64,000 nucleotides of DNA from Caulobacteraceae bacterium (GTDB lineage Bacteria; Pseudomonadota; Alphaproteobacteria; Caulobacterales; Caulobacteraceae), in the NCBI GenBank assembly GCA_947475875.1, contig CANJME010000011.1, positions 35,396 through 99,395 on the forward strand, in the 5' to 3' direction. The notes under the pieces are model-generated. The model was not told where the DNA came from. It did not search any database and saw only the letters and a list, made by a program, of their open reading frames with translations. The position numbers and the translations under genes are program-made. Shown here piece by piece: positions 12,204 to 21,398 of this stretch. Position 1 is the first letter of the stretch, and every line of letters starts with the position of its first letter.

Positions 12204-12803
12204 ATGCGATTGGTGAAGCACCGGACCACAGTCCGGATTCAGAGCCGTTTCCGGCGGACGATCCGGCGGATCCTGCATTCAGCCCTGGCGCTGAAGGGCG
12301 CTCTGCTGCTGGTGTTGGCGTGTCCGGGCCTGGCCTATTCACCCCAGGCGCTGGCGGCCTTACCCCGCACCGACCCTCTCCTCGCCTCTCTGGCCGCCAG
12401 CCCCGCCGAACAGGAAGCGGCGATCGAGTGCCTCGGCGAAGCAATCTACTACGAGGCCGGGTTTGAGCCCCAAGCCGGCCAGGAGGCCGTGGCCCAGGTC
12501 ATCCTCAACCGCGCCCGCAGCGGCCACTACCCGGATGATGTCTGCGGCGTCGTCTATCAGGGCCACAAGCGGCGCACCGGCTGCCAGTTTTCGTTCACCT
12601 GCGACGGCTCTCTGACCCGCCGGCCGCCGGAGGCCGCGCAGCTGGAACAGGCCCGCCGGATCGCCAGCCTGCTGATCGACGGGCTGGTCTTCGTGCCTGA
12701 GGTCGGCGCCGCGACGCACTATCACGCCGACTATGTACGGCCCTACTGGGCGCCGACCCTGCGCAAAATGGCCGTCGTCGGCCGCCACGTGTTTTACCGC
12801 TAG
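12204..12803 (+). CDS. SleB/CwlJ-family cell wall hydrolase (Hydrolase_2)
   Basis: 199 residues with a basic N-terminus and one hydrophobic segment (about 28-52, ALALKGALLLVLACPGLAYS), suggesting export. The catalytic core carries the SleB signature ECLGEAIYYEAGFEPQAGQ (Glu as proposed general acid), QVILNRARSGHYPDDVCGVVYQ, CQFSFTCDG and the C-terminal HYHADYVRPYW. In alphaproteobacteria such proteins are peptidoglycan hydrolases or amidases unrelated to spores. An SD-like GGAG lies 9 nt before the ATG. It overlaps convergent yifB by 4 bp. Confidence 0.88.
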   Translation: MRLVKHRTTVRIQSRFRRTIRRILHSALALKGALLLVLACPGLAYSPQALAALPRTDPLLASLAASPAEQEAAIECLGEAIYYEAGFEPQAGQEAVAQVILNRARSGHYPDDVCGVVYQGHKRRTGCQFSFTCDGSLTRRPPEAAQLEQARRIASLLIDGLVFVPEVGAATHYHADYVRPYWAPTLRKMAVVGRHVFYR

Positions 12804-14344
12804 GCGGAGACGCGACCCATCGCGCTTTCAGCCCCCGGCGCGACGCGACGATAGACCAGGGCTTCGGCGATGTGGATGCGCCGAACCGCATCGGCGCCTT
12901 CAAGGTCAGCGATTGTGCGGGCCAGGCGAATGGTCCGCGTCCAGCCGCGCGCGGTGAGGTTCCCGACCTCCGAGGCGCGGGCGAGCAGGGCTCTGGCCGG
13001 ATCATCCATAGCGGCGATCCTTTCCAGATAGCCGCCATCGGCGCGGGCATTGAGGTCGGCGACGCCGTCACCTTCAACCCTGGCGCGCTCGGTCTGCACA
13101 GCCCGCGCGGCGGCGACCCGCGCGGCGACCTCGCGCGAGCCTTCGGCGGGCGGTGGCAACGAAAGATCGGCGGCGGTCACCGGCGGGACTTCGATCTGCA
13201 GGTCGATACGGTCCATCAGGGGCCCTGAAACCTTGGTCTGGTAGGATTGCTGACAGCGCGGCGCCCGCCCGCAGGCGCCCTTGCCCATGCCACCGTGGCC
13301 GCAGTGGCAGGGATTCATGGCCGCGATCAGCTGCACGCGGGCGGGATAGCGGATGTGGGCGTTGGCGCGGGCGACGATGACCTCGCCGGTTTCCAGCGGC
13401 GCGCGCAGCGAATCCAGCGCCTGGGCCGAAAATTCCGGCAGTTCGTCCAGGAAGAGCACGCCATTGTGGGCAAGGGAGATTTCGCCCGGCTTGGCCTTGA
13501 GGCCCCCACCGGTCAGGGCGGCCATGGAGGCCGAATGGTGGGGCGCGCGGAACGGCCGGGCGCGAGTGAGCGTGCCGCGAGCGATCAGGCCGGCTACCGA
13601 ATGGACCATGGAAGTTTCCAGGAGTTCGTTCGGGGTCAGCGGCGGCAATATGCCGGGCAGGCGCGCGGCCATCATCGACTTGCCGGAGCCGGGCGGGCCG
13701 ACGAACAGCAGATTGTGGCCGCCGGCCGCGGCGATCTCCAGCGCCCGCTTGGCGCTCTCCTGACCCTTGACGTCGGAAAGATCCCGCCCGGTGTCGCCCT
13801 CGACCACCGGCCCCGGCTTGGGCGGGCTCTGCACCTGGGTGCCACGGAAATGATTGACCACGCCGATCAGCGAGCGCGGCGCGATGATCGAGCAGTCCCC
13901 CGCCCATGCCGCCTCCGGCCCGCAAGCCTCGGGGCAGATCAGGCCAAGGCCCATGGAACTGGCGGCGATAGCGGCGGGAAGCGCGCCGGCGACGGGGGCG
14001 ATCTCGCCGTTCAGGGACAACTCGCCGATCGCCGCCCAGCCGTTCAGGGCATCGGGCGGAATGACTCCGATGGCCGCCATGACCGCGAGCGCGATCGGCA
14101 CGTCATAGTGACTGCCCTCCTTGGGCAGGTCGGCGGGCGCGAGGTTGCAGACGAGACGCACCGCGGGGAAAGCCAGACCCAGCCCGGCAAACGCCCCACG
14201 CACCCGCTCACGGCTCTCGGTGACAGCCTTGTCCCCCAGCCCGACAAGGATGAATTTCGGCTCGCCGTTGGTGAAGGTGACTTCCACGTCGACCCGGCGC
14301 GCCTCGACGCCATCGAAGGCGACCGTGACAACCCTTGCGACCAT
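12800..14344 (-). CDS. comM: YifB/ComM family Mg-chelatase-like AAA+ ATPase
   Basis: About 514 residues. An N-terminal Lon-like fold (ARRVDVEVTFTNG) is followed by an AAA+ core with Walker A GPPGSGKSMMA and Walker B GVLFLDELPEF, a Cys cluster CHCGHGGMGKGACG, and a C-terminal Mg-chelatase subunit region. ComM helicases drive branch migration during integration of incoming DNA. ATG at 14344 is preferred because GGGGG lies 7 nt upstream; an in-frame GTG at 14359 is the alternative. A GTTC-N7-GTTC box 55 bp upstream suggests SOS control. Confidence 0.92.
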   Translation of the reverse strand: MVARVVTVAFDGVEARRVDVEVTFTNGEPKFILVGLGDKAVTESRERVRGAFAGLGLAFPAVRLVCNLAPADLPKEGSHYDVPIALAVMAAIGVIPPDALNGWAAIGELSLNGEIAPVAGALPAAIAASSMGLGLICPEACGPEAAWAGDCSIIAPRSLIGVVNHFRGTQVQSPPKPGPVVEGDTGRDLSDVKGQESAKRALEIAAAGGHNLLFVGPPGSGKSMMAARLPGILPPLTPNELLETSMVHSVAGLIARGTLTRARPFRAPHHSASMAALTGGGLKAKPGEISLAHNGVLFLDELPEFSAQALDSLRAPLETGEVIVARANAHIRYPARVQLIAAMNPCHCGHGGMGKGACGRAPRCQQSYQTKVSGPLMDRIDLQIEVPPVTAADLSLPPPAEGSREVAARVAAARAVQTERARVEGDGVADLNARADGGYLERIAAMDDPARALLARASEVGNLTARGWTRTIRLARTIADLEGADAVRRIHIAEALVYRRVAPGAESAMGRVSA

Positions 14345-14398
14345 GGCGATCCCCCGCACTTATCCACAATCATAATCATGGGTTTCGGAGCGGATCAA

Positions 14399-14413
14399 GA
14401 ACAAAAAGGGAAC
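14399..14413 (-). promoter_or_regulatory. Probable LexA box upstream of yifB/comM
   Basis: On the minus strand this reads GTTCCCTTTTTGTTC, an exact GTTC-N7-GTTC direct repeat with an AT-rich spacer, the LexA-binding consensus of alphaproteobacteria. It ends 55 bp before the yifB ATG, a normal promoter position, and overlaps one arm of the ACTATATG/CATATAGT inverted repeat. By composition about one match in 64 kb is expected by chance, so the promoter position is the main support. Confidence 0.65.
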
Positions 14414-14447
14414 TATATGTGAAAATGAGATAAAACAGTCATATAGT
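14412..14447. repeat. AT-rich inverted repeat ACTATATG-N20-CATATAGT
   Basis: Perfect 8-bp arms (14412-14419 and 14440-14447) separated by 20 bp, between the end of gshB and the start of yifB. This could be an operator or part of a weak terminator for gshB; the arms include a TATAGT that could serve as a -10 element reading toward yifB. Confidence 0.45.
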
Positions 14448-14468
14448 CGACATTGCTCAGCCGTGAGA

Positions 14469-15413
14469 CTAGCCGGCCCGGATCGCCTCGACCCGATCCC
14501 ACAGCGCGGCGGCCGCGTCGGTCCCGCCGAATCTCTTCAGCTGCTGGGCGCCGGTGGGCGAGGTGACGTTGATCTCGGTCATGTAGTCGCCGATCACGTC
14601 GATGCCGACGAAGAGCAGACCACGCTTCTTCAGCTCCGGCCCGATGATGGCGCACAATTCCTTGTCGCGGGCCGTCAGCTCGACCGCCTCGGCCCGGCCG
14701 CCGCGCGCCAGGTTCGAGCGCACCTGATCCTTGGCCGGGATGCGGTTGATCGCGCCCACCGCCACCCCGTCGACCAGCAGAATGCGCTTGTCGCCCTTGG
14801 AGACCGCCGGGATAAACTTCTGGCAGACCACGGCCTCGCGGCTGATCATTGCGTGCAGTTCAAGCAGGGCGTCGAGATTGGGGTCGTCGGGCCGCAGGCG
14901 CACCACGCCCGAGCCGCCACCGCCGTAGAGGGGTTTCAGCACCATGGCGCCGTGCCGGGCGCGGAAGTCGTAGATCGCCTCGACGTCCGAAGTCACCAGG
15001 GTCGGCGGCTGCACACCGGCAAATTCCGTGACGAACAGCTTTTCCGGCGCATTGCGCACCTCGGCCGGGTTATTGACCACCAGGGTTTTCGGATGGATGC
15101 GCTCCAGGAAGTGGCTGGCGGTGATATAGGCCATGTCGAAGGGCGGGTCCTGGCGCATGAGCACCACATCGAACTCGCTCATCTCGCGGGTCTCGTAGCC
15201 GCCGAGGGCATGGTGATCGCCCTTGATGGCGCGCAGATTCAGCGCCCTGCCCCGGCCAAACACCCGTCCGTCCTCGAGGCTGAGCTTGTCGGCCGTGTAG
15301 ACCCACAAGCCGTGCCCACGCGTCTGGGCTTCCAGCATCAGCAGGAAAGTGGTGTCGGTGTCGATATTGATCCCTTCGACGGGATCCATCTGAATGGCGA
15401 CGGAGAGGGTCAT
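14469..15413 (-). CDS. gshB: Glutathione synthetase
   Basis: ATP-grasp ligase joining gamma-glutamylcysteine and glycine. The 314 residues match bacterial GshB. The N-terminus [32 protein letters not shown] (about residue 87), [13 protein letters not shown] (glycine-rich ATP loop), and the metal-binding [21 protein letters not shown] near the C-terminus are all present. It is the last gene of the rdgB-hemW-rsmI-yraN-sirB1-gshB run, 40 bp after sirB1. Confidence 0.96.
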   Translation of the reverse strand: MTLSVAIQMDPVEGINIDTDTTFLLMLEAQTRGHGLWVYTADKLSLEDGRVFGRGRALNLRAIKGDHHALGGYETREMSEFDVVLMRQDPPFDMAYITASHFLERIHPKTLVVNNPAEVRNAPEKLFVTEFAGVQPPTLVTSDVEAIYDFRARHGAMVLKPLYGGGGSGVVRLRPDDPNLDALLELHAMISREAVVCQKFIPAVSKGDKRILLVDGVAVGAINRIPAKDQVRSNLARGGRAEAVELTARDKELCAIIGPELKKRGLLFVGIDVIGDYMTEINVTSPTGAQQLKRFGGTDAAAALWDRVEAIRAG

Positions 15414-15453
15414 GGGCGAGACTTAGTGCACCAGGTCCGGTCACGCTAGGTCG

Positions 15454-16269
15454 TCAGTTCAGCTTTAGCCTGACCCGTTCGCGTTGCGCCCGCGCCGCGA
15501 TCGCAGCCCCGCCATCGAGGGTCTGGGCCATGGCCAGGGCCTGCAGGGCGCCGGCGAGTGCGCCCTGCCCCTCCCGGGCCGCGGCGACGTCGAGCCAGGG
15601 GCGGTGGTCCTTCGGGTCGATCAGCGCGCGGCGAAGGGCCGAGCGTTCGGCCCTGGGATAGTCGCCACGGGCGGCGGCCCTGGCGAAGATGTTGTTCTCC
15701 AGGCGGATAGCGACGGCCCGGTCGGCGACCGGTTTCATGAGATCTTCCAGCTGATCGGCCACGCCCGGCATCAGGCCGGCCTGCAGGGCCCGGGCGGTAA
15801 GCTCCGAGGGCAGCACCAACCGGCCGTGGCTGAACGGGTCGATGGCCACAGGGCCCTCGTCGGTCTCGACCCGCAACAGGAAGTGGCCAGGAAAGTCCAC
15901 GCCCGCCACCGGCAGGTCACAGCGCCGGGCGGCGGCGATGTAATAGACGCCAAGGGCCACCGGTAGACCCTTGCGCCGCTCGGCGACGCTGATCAGATCG
16001 GCGTTGGCGGCGTGATCATAGTTGATCAGGTCACCGTCGAGGCCCAGTTCGCCCGCCAGCACCTCGGCAAGAGTTTCCTCGCGGCGGCCTTTGGTTGCGC
16101 TGGCGCTCAGGCGCTCGGCGGCCTGGGTCAGCAGGGCGCGGGCCTGGCCAGCGTCGCGCGAGGGGTCTTCGTGCAGCGCGCAGGTCAGGGCGACTTCGAA
16201 GAGATCGAAGCCCTCATCGCCTGCGGTTCCCAGATGGCGCAGGGCCTCTTCGACGTCCTGCCGGTTCAT
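15454..16269 (-). CDS. SirB1-family transglutaminase-like protein with TPR-like tail
   Basis: 271 residues. The SirB1 core is visible as DLISVAERRKGLPVALGVYYIAAARR and VAGVDFPGHFLLRVE (about residues 90-135), followed by IDPFSHGRLV. The C-terminal third is alanine-rich helical (RSALRRALIDPKDHRPWLDVAAAREGQG) like tetratricopeptide repeats. The biochemical role of the family is not established. Its ATG overlaps the stop of yraN (ATGA). Confidence 0.85.
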   Translation of the reverse strand: MNRQDVEEALRHLGTAGDEGFDLFEVALTCALHEDPSRDAGQARALLTQAAERLSASATKGRREETLAEVLAGELGLDGDLINYDHAANADLISVAERRKGLPVALGVYYIAAARRCDLPVAGVDFPGHFLLRVETDEGPVAIDPFSHGRLVLPSELTARALQAGLMPGVADQLEDLMKPVADRAVAIRLENNIFARAAARGDYPRAERSALRRALIDPKDHRPWLDVAAAREGQGALAGALQALAMAQTLDGGAAIAARAQRERVRLKLN

Positions 16270-16652
16270 GGCGCGCTCACATCGTCCTGCCAGGCCCCGG
16301 GGATGTGACGCGGGAGGCGTCCGGGCGCAAGCGCAACCAGATCAAGACGCAGGGCCAGATGCTTCAGCGCCGGCCGATTGCCGGCCAGGGCGCGGCCCGC
16401 CCGGCGCAGCCGCTCGCGCTGTTCGGCTTCGACGCACTCGAGCGCCGCTTCCAGCGTGGTGCGCCGCTTGACCTCGACCACCGCCAGCACGCCCTTCTTC
16501 ATGGCCAGCAGGTCGATCTCGCCCTGGCGGGTCTGCAGGCGAAAGCCGAGAATGCGGTAGCCCTTGCAGAGTAGCCACAGGGCGGCCAGCCACTCGGCCT
16601 TGCGTCCCGAGACCCGCGCCGCCGAACCCCGCGCTCGCCGCGCCTCGCTCAC
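16266..16652 (-). CDS. yraN: YraN/UPF0102 family predicted endonuclease
   Basis: 128 residues with a PD-(D/E)XK-type arrangement: AEWLAALWLLCKGYRIL, then the RQGEIDLLAMK motif (Glu and Asp) and VVEVKRRTT (E-x-K). The cellular role is undefined, although resolvase-like folds are known for the family. GTG start overlapping the rsmI stop (GTGA), the usual neighbour of this gene. Confidence 0.9.
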   Translation of the reverse strand: MSEARRARGSAARVSGRKAEWLAALWLLCKGYRILGFRLQTRQGEIDLLAMKKGVLAVVEVKRRTTLEAALECVEAEQRERLRRAGRALAGNRPALKHLALRLDLVALAPGRLPRHIPGAWQDDVSAP

Positions 16653-17521
16653 GGTTTGGCCTTCAGCGCCAGCGCGCGACCATAGAGGTCCTGACGCGAC
16701 AGGCCGAGCGCCTTGGCGACTTCGGCGGCGGCGGCGCCGGGCGAGAGGCGGCCGAGCGCTTCGGCGAGCGCCTGGTCGATGTCCTGCGGGCTGGCCAGGG
16801 CCTCAGCACCCGGCCCAACCACTACAACCAGTTCACCTTTCGGATCGGCGAAGGCCGGATCGGCGGCGAGCTGCGTTAAGGTTCCCCGGGTGATCGTCTC
16901 ATAGAGCTTGGTCAGTTCGCGGCAGACCGCCGCCGGGCGATCCCCGAAGACGTCAGCCATGTCGGCTAGGCTGGCGGCCAGGCGCGAGCCGCCCTCGTAG
17001 AAAATCAGGGTGGCGCGAACAGGCGCGAGACCCTCGAAAAACGTGCGGCGTCCGGCGGTTTTCGGCGGCGGGAAACCGGCGAACAGAAACCGCTCGGCGG
17101 GCAGGCCGGCGACCGTGAGGGCCGCCAGCGCGGCGGAAGGCCCGGGGATCGGCCAGACCTTGTGTCCCGCCTCAATGGCGTCGCGGGCAATGCGATAGCC
17201 GGGATCAGAGACCAGCGGCGTTCCGGCATCGGATACCAGGGCGACCCGCTCGCCTGCCGCCAGCCGCTCCATGATCCTCGGTGAAATTCGTGGCGCGGCG
17301 TGGTCATCGCAGCGCTCCAGCTTTTTCGAAAGGCCATAGGCGGAGAGAAGCTTGGCGGTGACGCGGGTGTCCTCGGCCAGAATGAGGTCGCAAGCCGCCA
17401 GCACATCCAGCGCGCGCAAGGTGATGTCCCTCAGGTTTCCGATCGGAGTCGCCACCAGATATAGCCCCGGATCCAGCGGAACAGGATTCAGTGACGGGGG
17501 AGCAATCGGAGGGCGGGCCAT
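16649..17521 (-). CDS. rsmI: 16S rRNA (cytidine1402-2'-O)-methyltransferase
   Basis: SAM-dependent tetrapyrrole-methylase-fold enzyme that 2'-O-methylates C1402 in the decoding centre. The 290 residues show LYLVATPIGNLRDITLRAL, ILAEDTRVTAKLLSAYG, VALVSDAGTPLVSDPGYRI and FLFAGFPPPKTAGR, the RsmI signature series. It follows hemW by 3 bp. Confidence 0.95.
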   Translation of the reverse strand: MARPPIAPPSLNPVPLDPGLYLVATPIGNLRDITLRALDVLAACDLILAEDTRVTAKLLSAYGLSKKLERCDDHAAPRISPRIMERLAAGERVALVSDAGTPLVSDPGYRIARDAIEAGHKVWPIPGPSAALAALTVAGLPAERFLFAGFPPPKTAGRRTFFEGLAPVRATLIFYEGGSRLAASLADMADVFGDRPAAVCRELTKLYETITRGTLTQLAADPAFADPKGELVVVVGPGAEALASPQDIDQALAEALGRLSPGAAAAEVAKALGLSRQDLYGRALALKAKP

Positions 17522-17524
17522 GGG

Positions 17525-18667
17525 CTATCGGATCAGGTTGGAGGTCACGTGGTCAAGCAGGCATCGTCCCCGCGCGGTGGCCATCAGCCGTCCGCCCGCC
17601 CGCACCAGCAGGCCGCCCAGCACCATGTCGTTGATTTTCTCAGGCTTGATGTTCAGAGGCGCGATGTCGGCCAAGGGTACGCCTTCATGGCCGCGCAGTC
17701 CCAGCAGCAGGCGCTCCAGGGCGTATTGCCTGGGCTTCAGGGTCTCCGGCGCGCGGCAGCCGATGCCGGTTTCCTCGACCGAGGCGATGTAGTCGGCGAC
17801 TTTTGTTTCGCCCTCCAACGCCAGCCGACCCGTCTCGGCGGCAAGGCGCCCGTGCGCGCCGGGGCCCACGCCCAGATAGTCCCAGCCGCGCCAGTAGGCC
17901 ATGTTGTGAACCGAGCGGGCCTCGCGCCGCCGGGCGTGGTTGGACACCTCATAGGCTTCGAAACCGGCGGCGCCGAGCATCTCCTGGGTCAGCTCGTAGA
18001 GATCGGCCGAAGCGTCTTCGGCGACCGGCTCGATGACCTTGCGCCGCACGGCCCGCTCGAAGGGGGTGCCCGCCTCAATGGTCAGCTGGTAGGGCGAAAG
18101 GTGTTCCGGGCCCAGAGCGATGGCTTCGCGCAGAGAAGCGCGCCAGTGGTCGAGCGTCTGTCCAGGCAAGGCATAGATGAAGTCGAGCGAAAGCCTTGGA
18201 AAGATCGAACCGGCCAGCGCGGCCGCCCGCCGGGCCTCGGCTGCGGAATGGTTGCGGCCGAGGAATTTTAGCGCCGCGTCGTCCAGCGACTGCACGCCGA
18301 GCGACAGGCGCGTGATTCCGGCCTGCGCAAGGGCGCGGAAACGGCCCGCCTCGGCGTCGGTGGGATTGGCCTCCAGGGTGACCTCGGCCGGTTCCGCGCT
18401 CGGCCAGAGCCGCCTGGCCGCCTCAATGATGCGGCCGGCCCACTCGGGGCGCATCAGCGAGGGAGTTCCGCCGCCGAAAAACACCGAGGTCAGCCGGCGG
18501 GGCCCGATCAGCGCCGCCTGGCCCATCAGATCGCGGACGATGGCCTCGGCCAGCGCCGCCTGCTCCATCTGGCCCCGGTCGCGCACCACGTTGAAGTCGC
18601 AATAAGGACAGATGCGGGCGCAGTAGGGCCAATGGACATAGACCGCGAGCGGGGGCGCCTCAGTCAA
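17525..18667 (-). CDS. hemW: Radical SAM heme chaperone HemW
   Basis: 380 residues. The radical-SAM CxxxCxxC cluster is in [12 protein letters not shown] (Cys16, 20, 23), followed by [10 protein letters not shown] (about residue 64) and the HemW-type C-terminus. The family binds heme and delivers it to respiratory enzymes; older annotations call it oxygen-independent coproporphyrinogen oxidase (HemN-like). The presumed start is TTG at 18667, overlapping the end of rdgB by 8 bp; no ATG lies near the conserved N-terminus. Confidence 0.92.
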   Translation of the reverse strand: MTEAPPLAVYVHWPYCARICPYCDFNVVRDRGQMEQAALAEAIVRDLMGQAALIGPRRLTSVFFGGGTPSLMRPEWAGRIIEAARRLWPSAEPAEVTLEANPTDAEAGRFRALAQAGITRLSLGVQSLDDAALKFLGRNHSAAEARRAAALAGSIFPRLSLDFIYALPGQTLDHWRASLREAIALGPEHLSPYQLTIEAGTPFERAVRRKVIEPVAEDASADLYELTQEMLGAAGFEAYEVSNHARRREARSVHNMAYWRGWDYLGVGPGAHGRLAAETGRLALEGETKVADYIASVEETGIGCRAPETLKPRQYALERLLLGLRGHEGVPLADIAPLNIKPEKINDMVLGGLLVRAGGRLMATARGRCLLDHVTSNLIR

Positions 18668-19262
18668 ACAGCGCCGCCTTCAGCTGGGAAAAGGCCCTGG
18701 CCCGGTGGCTCATGGCCTCCTTTTGGGCGGGGTCCATCTCACCGAAGGTGCGATCGAAGCCTTCCGGGATGAAAATCGGGTCATAGCCAAAGCCGTTCGC
18801 GCCCCGTCCCGGAAAGGTCAGGGCGCCGTCGATGCGGCCCTCGAAGACCACGGCCGGCCCGCTCGGCCAGGCGACCGCCAGGGCGCAGGTGAACCAGGCG
18901 GAGAAGTCCCCTGCGCCGGCTTCCTCAAGGCGTTCTTCGACCTTGGCCATGGCGAGGGCGAAATCCTTGTCCGGCCCTGCCCAGCGAGCCGAATAAATAC
19001 CCGGGCCGCCCCCCAGGGCCGTGACCGACAGGCCGGAATCATCGGCGATGGCGATCAGGCCCGAAAGGCCGGCCGCATGGCGCGCCTTCAGGATGGCGTT
19101 GCCGGCGAAGGTGCTCTCGGTTTCATCCGGTTCAGGAAGGCCAAGGGCGCCGGCGCTGACGAGGTCAAACCGCCCGTCAAGCAGGGCGGCGAGCTCAACC
19201 GCCTTGCCGGGGTTGTGCGTGGCGGCCACCAGCCGCGATCCCTTGGGTAGCGATAGCGCCAT
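18660..19262 (-). CDS. rdgB: XTP/dITP diphosphatase (RdgB/HAM1)
   Basis: Removes non-canonical purine triphosphates (dITP, XTP). About 200 residues with [19 protein letters not shown] at the N-terminus, [30 protein letters not shown], and [11 protein letters not shown] near the C-terminus. An upstream in-frame start at 19346 is less likely because homology begins at [12 protein letters not shown]. First gene of the operon running down to gshB. Confidence 0.95.
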   Translation of the reverse strand: MALSLPKGSRLVAATHNPGKAVELAALLDGRFDLVSAGALGLPEPDETESTFAGNAILKARHAAGLSGLIAIADDSGLSVTALGGGPGIYSARWAGPDKDFALAMAKVEERLEEAGAGDFSAWFTCALAVAWPSGPAVVFEGRIDGALTFPGRGANGFGYDPIFIPEGFDRTFGEMDPAQKEAMSHRARAFSQLKAALFD

Positions 19263-19502
19263 TTGTCGCCCAGCTTGAGGCCGATTTGCCCAAATGTTCC
19301 TCACGTGTTGCGGGACGCGTTGCAAGGGGCGACAGGATTGCGACATTAAGCGCGTTGTGCATTGCGGTATGGAAACAACATATCGATTGATTGTTTTTCG
19401 ATAATGCCGTATTGAATATCGCCATGGGGCTACCTATTTCTGCCCTGTCGGAGCCGGATTGGCCGGCTTTGATGGTGCGGTGCACAATTGGGAGCATTTA
19501 AC
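19263..19502. other. 240-bp intergenic region upstream of rdgB
   Basis: No gene seen. It must carry the leftward rdgB operon promoter and any rightward promoter for the 37-residue peptide. Its middle (about 19375-19425) is AT-rich, with ATCGAT...ATCGAT-like palindromic words. Confidence 0.4.
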
Positions 19503-19616
19503 ATGACCTACGGACGCGTCACGCTTCTGGACCGGGTGGCCAACCTTACCGGCTCGCTGGCTCTGCTGTCGGGGTTGATCCTCGGCGCAGCTCTTCTGGT
19601 CCTGCAGTCCCTGTAA
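19503..19616 (+). CDS. 37-residue small hydrophobic peptide, unknown
   Basis: ATG to TAA gives a 37-residue peptide: a polar start (MTYGRVTLLDRVANLTG) followed by one membrane-length hydrophobic stretch (about residues 18-37, rich in Leu, Ala and Gly). GGGAG lies 8-9 nt before the ATG. It stands alone in the 498-bp interval between rdgB and the DUF2975 gene. No family recognised; probably a small membrane protein, but it could be chance. Confidence 0.45.
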   Translation: MTYGRVTLLDRVANLTGSLALLSGLILGAALLVLQSL

Positions 19617-19760
19617 TGTCCCCCGCTTTCATGCGCGGCCATTACGGGGCATTCTCGCCAGCTGTCTGACGCGCGCTTTGCCGTCGGACAGTTCGGCGGA
19701 ATGTGTTAATTCCGGCCGGAGAACCGGAAGCTGAACAAAAAAGGGGAGAGGCCCCACGTC

Positions 19761-20297
19761 ATGCGAACCCTGGGCCCACGCTCGGTATCGAGCTTTCTGA
19801 AAGTCGTCCTCGACATCACCTTCATCCTGTTGGTGATCGGCCTGCTGTTCTTCGGCGGTCTGGCGTTGATCAACGCCTTCGGCCTGATCACCGGCGCGAA
19901 GCTGCCGGACTGGATTTGGCCCGTCGGCCAGCATTGGCCGATGTTCGCCGGCACGCCGCGCGCCGTTGCGCTGCTCTCGTGGATTTCGCTCAATCACATC
20001 GGCGCCCTGGTCATCGTCGGGCGCTTACGCAGAATTTTCCGCACCCTGACCAGCGACACGCCTTTCCAGGCGGAAAACGCGCGGCGACTGCGGATCATCG
20101 GCCTCGTTATGGCTGCCCTGCAGGTTTCCGAATGGGTGATCTGGGCGGTGGTGGGCCAGGGTGCGCCCGACCGCGTTGAGTATCTGCGGCCAGACGTCAA
20201 TCCGGTGGCGATCTTTGGAATCATCGTGATGTTCGTGCTCGCCGAAGTGTTCGACGAGGGCGCGCGGATGCGAAAGGACCTCGACCTGACGATCTGA
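19761..20297 (+). CDS. DUF2975 family membrane protein
   Basis: 178 residues with four predicted membrane segments (about 15-40, 68-92, 108-132, 148-168). The mid-protein RLRRIFRTLTSDTPFQAENARRLR is the loop typical of DUF2975 proteins. A small Cro/CI-like HTH gene follows 100 bp downstream, the usual partner of this family, which suggests that the pair forms a regulatory unit. Molecular role unknown. Confidence 0.8.
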   Translation: MRTLGPRSVSSFLKVVLDITFILLVIGLLFFGGLALINAFGLITGAKLPDWIWPVGQHWPMFAGTPRAVALLSWISLNHIGALVIVGRLRRIFRTLTSDTPFQAENARRLRIIGLVMAALQVSEWVIWAVVGQGAPDRVEYLRPDVNPVAIFGIIVMFVLAEVFDEGARMRKDLDLTI

Positions 20298-20396
20298 CGC
20301 ACATCAAAGGTCGTTGATCGAATTACGATATGTGACTAACCCTGAAGACAAGCCCGCAACTGACAAGCCGGGCAAACACAAGGAACGCTCTTTCTA

Positions 20397-20630
20397 ATGC
20401 CGATCCGGGTCCATCTCGACCGAGTTCTGCTCGAGCGGCGCATGTCGCTGACCGAGCTGGCCGACCGGGTCGGGGTGACCATCGCCAATCTGTCGATATT
20501 GAAGACCGGCAAGGCCCGCGCCGTTCGGTTCTCCACCCTGGACGCGCTGTGCCGCGAACTGCAATGCCAGCCGGGCGATATCCTCGTGTGGGAAGATGGC
20601 CCGCCCGATCCGGACGACGCCGCGGATTAG
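20397..20630 (+). CDS. Small Cro/CI-type HTH regulator (YozG-like)
   Basis: 77 residues that are almost entirely a helix-turn-helix: [59 protein letters not shown]. This compact XRE form is usually encoded next to DUF2975 genes, as here. The acidic tail is short (DPDDAAD). The end overlaps convergent rph by 4 bp. Confidence 0.85.
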   Translation: MPIRVHLDRVLLERRMSLTELADRVGVTIANLSILKTGKARAVRFSTLDALCRELQCQPGDILVWEDGPPDPDDAAD

Positions 20631-21343
20631 CCCTTCAGAGCCGCCTTCTGGATCACGCCCAGTTCGCCGATGCCTTTTTCCGCCAGTGAAAACAGCGTCT
20701 CGAACTCCGCCCGGGTAAAGCCGCGCTTTTCGCCGGTCGCCTGCACCTCGACGATGTCGCCGGAGCCGGTCAGCACGAAATTCGCATCCGCCTCGGCGTT
20801 GGAATCCTCGTCGTAGTCGAGGTCGAGCACCGGCGTTCCCTCGAACACGCCGCAACTGATGGCGGCGACGGAATCGATGATCGGATCCTTGGTCAGCACG
20901 CCCTCGTCCAGCAGATATTGCGTGGCCATGCGCAGCGCAACCCAGGCGCCGGTGATCGAGGCGGTGCGGGTGCCGCCGTCGGCCTGCAGCACGTCGCAGT
21001 CAATGGAGATCTGCCGCTCGCCGAGCGCCTTCATATCGATGATGGCGCGCATGGAGCGGCCGATCAGACGCTGGATTTCCTGGGTGCGGCCCGACTGCTT
21101 TCCAGCTGCGGCCTCACGGCGGCCGCGGGTGTGGGTGGCCCTCGGCAGCATGCCATATTCGGCCGTCACCCAGCCCTGGCCCTTGCCGCGCAGGAAGGGC
21201 GGCACGCCGTCCTCAATGCTGGCGGTAACGTGAACTTTGGTATGTCCCGCACTGATGATGCACGAGCCTTCGGCATAGCGGCTGACCTTGGTCTCGATCG
21301 TGACGTCACGAAGCTGGTCGGCGGCGCGGCTCGACGGGCGCAT
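20627..21343 (-). CDS. rph: Ribonuclease PH
   Basis: Phosphorolytic 3'-exonuclease for tRNA 3'-end maturation. 238 residues, the standard length. The start [39 protein letters not shown], and the phosphate-binding [17 protein letters not shown] are diagnostic. It is divergent from hrcA across 55 bp, a conserved alphaproteobacterial arrangement. Confidence 0.96.
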   Translation of the reverse strand: MRPSSRAADQLRDVTIETKVSRYAEGSCIISAGHTKVHVTASIEDGVPPFLRGKGQGWVTAEYGMLPRATHTRGRREAAAGKQSGRTQEIQRLIGRSMRAIIDMKALGERQISIDCDVLQADGGTRTASITGAWVALRMATQYLLDEGVLTKDPIIDSVAAISCGVFEGTPVLDLDYDEDSNAEADANFVLTGSGDIVEVQATGEKRGFTRAEFETLFSLAEKGIGELGVIQKAALKG

Positions 21344-21398
21344 GGGGATTCTCCGGGGTTGCGGTGAGGTGCGCGGGGCTTATCCTAGATGGACAGCC

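Noticed and set aside
21344..21398. CIRCE element before hrcA
   Set aside because: No TTAGCACTC-N9-GAGTGCTAA or near match in the 55-bp divergent spacer.
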